Part shown: positions 63,475 to 64,000 of the stretch, piece after piece
Layout: every line of letters starts with the position of its first letter
Position numbering within the stretch: the first letter of the stretch is position 1
NCBI GenBank assembly: GCA_964057225.1
Contig: OZ059894.1
Coordinates: forward strand, 20,180,476 to 20,244,475
DNA from: Auanema rhodensis
Lineage: Eukaryota > Nematoda > Chromadorea > Rhabditida > Rhabditidae
Direction: 5' to 3'
Length of the DNA stretch: 64,000 bases
The notes under the pieces: model-generated
Database searches by the model: none
What the model was told of the DNA's origin: nothing
The model's input: only the letters and a program-made list of their open reading frames with translations
Program-made: the position numbers and the translations under genes

Positions 63475-64000
63475 AATAATTTAGCAAAAAGTAGATGTTT
63501 TTAGATTCCTTTTTTCAAGGCAAAGACGATGGACAATGTTATTCAACGATAAAATTAATTCTTCAGGGTGAAAATCGAGGATATAAGTGTGAACTTATAT
63601 CAGTTGATATCTCGGTGCATTTTTAAGCTAGCGCAAATCTGATAAAACAGATCGACGCAGCTTAAAAATTCGCATCGAATGCACTATACTACATTGAGAA
63701 ACGCTTAATACAAAAATTAGTTATGATCGTTTGAAAAATGATGCATTAGTGTATGTTGAGTTTCCATGTACACTCAACATTGCTTCCAGAAACATTTTGA
63801 CAAAAATTTTTTCGAAAAATTTCAAGATAAATTAGCAAAAAGTAGATGTTTTTAGATTCCTTTTTTCAAGACAAAGACGATGGACAATGTTATTCAACGA
63901 TAAAATCAATTCTTCAGGGTGAAAATCGAGGATATAAGTGTGAACTTATATCAGTTGATATCTCGGTGCATTTTTAAGCTAGCGCAAATCTGATAACACA
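63475..64000 (+). repeat. Start of the next HOR block (A and partial B)
   Basis: 63475 is an A monomer (p76 T, p172 A, p196 T, p315 G) and 63826 begins as B (p1 G, p46 A, p76 T, p82 C, without the A to T change) and is cut by the window end after 175 bp, before its diagnostic p224-230 site. The HOR series evidently continues to the right. Confidence 0.8.

Larger units (their letters stand above)
1..64000 (+). repeat. 351-bp tandem satellite DNA array, 182 complete monomers plus one partial
   Basis: The sequence repeats without a break every 347-352 bp, mostly 351, always in the same orientation. I placed a monomer start at each aataaatt/aataattt that follows the T-run and the aaatttca motif, and counted 182 complete units and a partial one from 63826. 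Length differences come from a few recurrent events: a 2-bp TA loss at p18-19, a net 3-bp loss at p275-278, and T-runs of 5, 6 or 7 at p333-338. No unique sequence, transposon or inversion interrupts the array, and its edges lie outside the window. Most variable sites are shared by many monomers in blocks, as expected when repeats are homogenised by unequal exchange and conversion. A satellite of this kind usually forms centromeric or other constitutive heterochromatin; that role and the taxon are inferred, not shown. Confidence 0.98.

Noticed and set aside
1-64000. CRISPR array or bacterial repeat locus
   Set aside because: The repeated unit is 351 bp and continuous, with no short repeat plus unique spacer pattern, no cas-like frame and no other gene in 64 kb.
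1-64000. Retroelement, helitron or DNA transposon inside the array
   Set aside because: No length jump, foreign sequence, target-site duplication or long open frame interrupts the monomer register.
1-64000. Telomeric repeats or a named species-specific satellite (for example a beetle satellite)
   Set aside because: No TTAGG- or TTAGGG-type tandem repeats occur, and I cannot match the monomer to a known satellite from memory; a search against a repeat library would be decisive.

Overview
The whole 64 kb is one uninterrupted head-to-tail satellite DNA array. I divided it into 182 complete monomers plus a 175-bp partial at the right end. The basic unit is 351 bp, about 32% G+C by hand count of the first unit, and every unit is in the same orientation. 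I see no protein-coding gene, rRNA, tRNA, transposon, CRISPR array or unique DNA, and neither edge of the array is in the window. This fits a eukaryotic centromeric, pericentromeric or subtelomeric heterochromatin block. The A/T-rich sequence and the unit size close to two nucleosome repeats would suit an insect or other invertebrate, but nothing here identifies the species.

Positions inside a monomer are written pN and counted from the monomer at 1-351, so p1-p351 equal window positions 1-351. Monomers are very similar. They are told apart by about 25 recurring sites: p6 A/T, TA deletion at p18-19, p42 G, p46 A, p47 A, p51 A, p59 C, p69 A, p76 T, p82 C, p93 A, p144 T, p150 C, p158 T, p172 A, p196 T, p210 C/G/T, p224/229/230, p232 C, a net 3-bp loss at p275-278, p289 G, p315 G, the T-run at p333-338, p340 A, p345 G and p351 G. 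Their combinations show several layers of higher-order repeat (HOR).

Layout. 1-16815: an older HOR family containing a recurring five-monomer module; copies of 5601 bp (16 monomers) and 3851 bp (11 monomers), then two tandem 3506-bp copies (10 monomers each). 16816-24181: mixed 4-mer, 7-mer and 8-mer HORs rich in p59 C and p210 T. 24182-35062: 7-mer HORs of 2457 bp built on a linked pair of monomers (p289 G/p332 C followed by p210 G). 35063-48038: a mosaic with a 5-monomer block repeated at a 9821-bp offset, dimer duplications and an early relative of the next HOR. 48039-64000: a regular two-part HOR in which an ABCDEFG block (7 or 8 monomers) alternates with an A-B-(C-C'-G)x2 block (8 monomers), giving a super-repeat of 5262 or 5613 bp.

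Each monomer carries three strong inverted repeats, an A/T-tract palindrome and roughly helically phased A/T tracts. Some of these segments are nearly invariant across the array. These are the only candidates for function that the sequence itself offers. The HOR history (unequal exchange, local dimer and trimer duplications, a chimeric monomer, patchy conversion) is the most informative content of the window.
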